DNA of 64,000 bases from Promethearchaeia archaeon (GTDB taxonomy: Archaea > Asgardarchaeota > Lokiarchaeia > Sigyniarchaeales > SOKP01). The translations under genes and the position numbers were made by a program. The DNA lies in NCBI GenBank assembly GCA_029856145.1, contig JAHQWK010000031.1, positions 1-64,000 of the forward strand. The letters run 5' to 3'. Below the pieces are notes generated by a model that saw nothing but the letters and a program-made list of their open reading frames with translations, had not been told where the DNA came from and searched no databases. Positions 62,839 through 64,000 of the stretch are shown piece by piece. Position 1 is the first letter of the stretch, and every line of letters starts with the position of its first letter.

Positions 62839-63373
62839 AAAAAAGAGAGCTATTTTTTTGGATCGAGATGGGGTAATTAACAAAGAAGTTGGTTATCTTT
62901 CAAATCCAAATAATTTTAAATTTATTGAAGGATCAATTGAAGCTTTAAACATTCTTAAGCAAAAAGGTTTCTTACTTATTGTTATTACCAATCAAGCTGG
63001 TATAGCACGGGGTTTTTTTACAGAAGAAACACTTAGAGCAATTCATGATAAATTGATTAAAAGATTAAAGCAAGATGGAATTGAATTAGATGATGTTTAT
63101 TATTGTCCTCACCATCCTGACTTTACTGGTCCATGTGATTGTAGGAAACCAAATCTGGGGATGATTTTAAAAGCCGAATTAAAACATAATATTGATTTAA
63201 CTAATTCATACATGGTTGGAGATACATTAAATGATATTCAAACAGGTAAAGCAGCAATATGTAAAACTGTTTTAGTCTTAACAGGTTACGGAAAAGAGGA
63301 ACAAAAAAACATTGGCTCTATAATTCCGGACATGATATTTAAAAACTTAAAAGAATTTGCTATAAATATATAA
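62825..63373 (+). CDS. gmhB: D,D-heptose 1,7-bisphosphate phosphatase
   Basis: 182 residues. IFLDRDGVIN near residue 10 is HAD motif I, VITNQAG near 54 motif II, CRKPNLGM near 106 motif III and MVGDTLNDIQTG near 130 motif IV. The zinc loop CPHHPDFTGPCDC near 93-105 is the GmhB/HisB-N signature. It removes the 7-phosphate after HddA has acted. The start may be the ATG at 62825 or 62831, inside the end of the rpe-like gene. Confidence 0.9.
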   Translation: MKMSEKKRAIFLDRDGVINKEVGYLSNPNNFKFIEGSIEALNILKQKGFLLIVITNQAGIARGFFTEETLRAIHDKLIKRLKQDGIELDDVYYCPHHPDFTGPCDCRKPNLGMILKAELKHNIDLTNSYMVGDTLNDIQTGKAAICKTVLVLTGYGKEEQKNIGSIIPDMIFKNLKEFAINI

Positions 63374-63416
63374 AACAAATAATTATTATAATCATCAAAA
63401 TTAATCGTGAAGAAAT

Positions 63417-64000
63417 ATGAAATTTTTTATAGACACTGCTAATTTAGAACAAATCAAAGAAATGCAGGAACTTGGAATAATTGATGGGGTGACTACTAAC
63501 CCAACGCTTTTAGCAAAAGAAGGGGCAGACCCCATGGAACAATTGAAAAAAATCTGTGAAATTGTTGATGGACCTATAAGTGGAGAAGTTATAGGATTAA
63601 CTACAGAAGAAATGGTTAAAGAAGCTCGTGAATTAGCTAAAATTGCCCCAAATATAGTAATCAAGATTCCTTTTACGAAGGATGGTATTAAAGCTGTTAA
63701 AATTCTTGAACCTGAAGGAATAAAAACCAATGTAACTCTTGTTTTTTCACAGAATCAAGTTTTAATTGCAGCTAAAGCTGGAGCATCTTATATAAGCCCT
63801 TTCATAGGAAGGTTAATGGATAATGGCCAGAATGAAATTGATTTTCTTTGGGAATCTATGGATATTTTAAATGCATATGATTTTAAATCTGAATTAATCG
63901 TAGCCTCTGTGAGAAATACCAGACATGTTATTGAAGCCGCTAAAATAGGTGCACATATAGCTACAATTCCTTTTTCTGTACTTGAAAAAATGTTCAAACA
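63417..64000 (+). CDS. Transaldolase / fructose-6-phosphate aldolase-like (3'-truncated by window)
   Basis: 194 complete codons from ATG at 63417 to the window edge with no stop. [36 protein letters not shown] at the start, [18 protein letters not shown] near 81 (Schiff-base Lys in IKIPFT) and [29 protein letters not shown] near 108 identify the TalC/MipB small-transaldolase family (about 215 residues). Placed after the heptose genes, it fits production of sedoheptulose 7-phosphate as the GmhA substrate. Confidence 0.9.
   Translation, partial: MKFFIDTANLEQIKEMQELGIIDGVTTNPTLLAKEGADPMEQLKKICEIVDGPISGEVIGLTTEEMVKEARELAKIAPNIVIKIPFTKDGIKAVKILEPEGIKTNVTLVFSQNQVLIAAKAGASYISPFIGRLMDNGQNEIDFLWESMDILNAYDFKSELIVASVRNTRHVIEAAKIGAHIATIPFSVLEKMFK

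Noticed and set aside
63401..63730. Minus-strand frame of 109 codons near the 3' edge
   Set aside because: It is the antisense of the transaldolase gene, whose plus-strand motifs are unmistakable.
1..64000. CRISPR arrays, insertion sequences or transposase genes
   Set aside because: No regularly spaced direct repeats and no transposase-like protein were noticed; a full repeat search could not be run by eye.

Overview
The window looks like part of an Asgard archaeon genome, probably Lokiarchaeia-like. It is very AT-rich, promoters are archaeal TATA boxes, many genes lack a Shine-Dalgarno sequence, and the tRNA gene carries introns. The gene content mixes archaeal housekeeping genes with eukaryote-like ones: a Rab-like GTPase, a roadblock-like protein next to a longin-like/Arf-like GTPase, an E1-like and an E2-like enzyme, and a protein with several RWD/UEV-like domains and a C-terminal RING-like domain. 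The lineage is inferred from gene content, not from a marker-gene tree.

Layout. 1-5580: a 5'-truncated gene, a tail-anchored protein and a run of small unknown genes (HAD-like, zinc-finger and winged-helix-like) with unusually strong Shine-Dalgarno sites, plus a candidate hairpin RNA. 5700-19100: a GIFT/IFT52-like protein, Lrp and TrmB regulators, a repeat-built surface protein, an MFS half-transporter, an M24 peptidase, an HDAC-family deacetylase, a PDCD5-like protein, a secreted M1 aminopeptidase, and a tRNA-Tyr gene with two introns. A 754-base non-coding region between convergent genes holds inverted repeats and a candidate small RNA. 19300-29250: E2-like and E1-like enzymes, then a 2122-residue protein of 18 MIT/TPR-like helical modules joined by charged coiled coils. 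29400-36540: a RACo-like ferredoxin/ASKHA activator, a Rab-like GTPase, a PHP phosphoesterase, the GTPase/roadblock pair and a UPF0280 protein.

36530-52860 and 58155-64000 form a large surface-glycan locus: a GT-C-like membrane protein, nucleotide-sugar epimerases and reductases, GT2 and GT4 glycosyltransferases, methyltransferases, an AlkP-superfamily enzyme, a flippase, and a heptose operon (hddA, gmhA, an rpe-like gene, gmhB, transaldolase) that runs off the 3' edge. Between the two halves lie the poly-RWD/RING gene (53030-54685) and an isoleucyl-tRNA synthetase gene broken by an in-frame TAG.

The most interesting items are the poly-RWD/RING protein, the giant modular coiled-coil protein with an internal ~463-residue duplication, the two-intron tRNA-Tyr, the four-repeat ectodomain protein, and a C-terminal helical hairpin shared by the GIFT-like and longin-GTPase proteins. 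All functions are read from motifs by eye; no database search was run.
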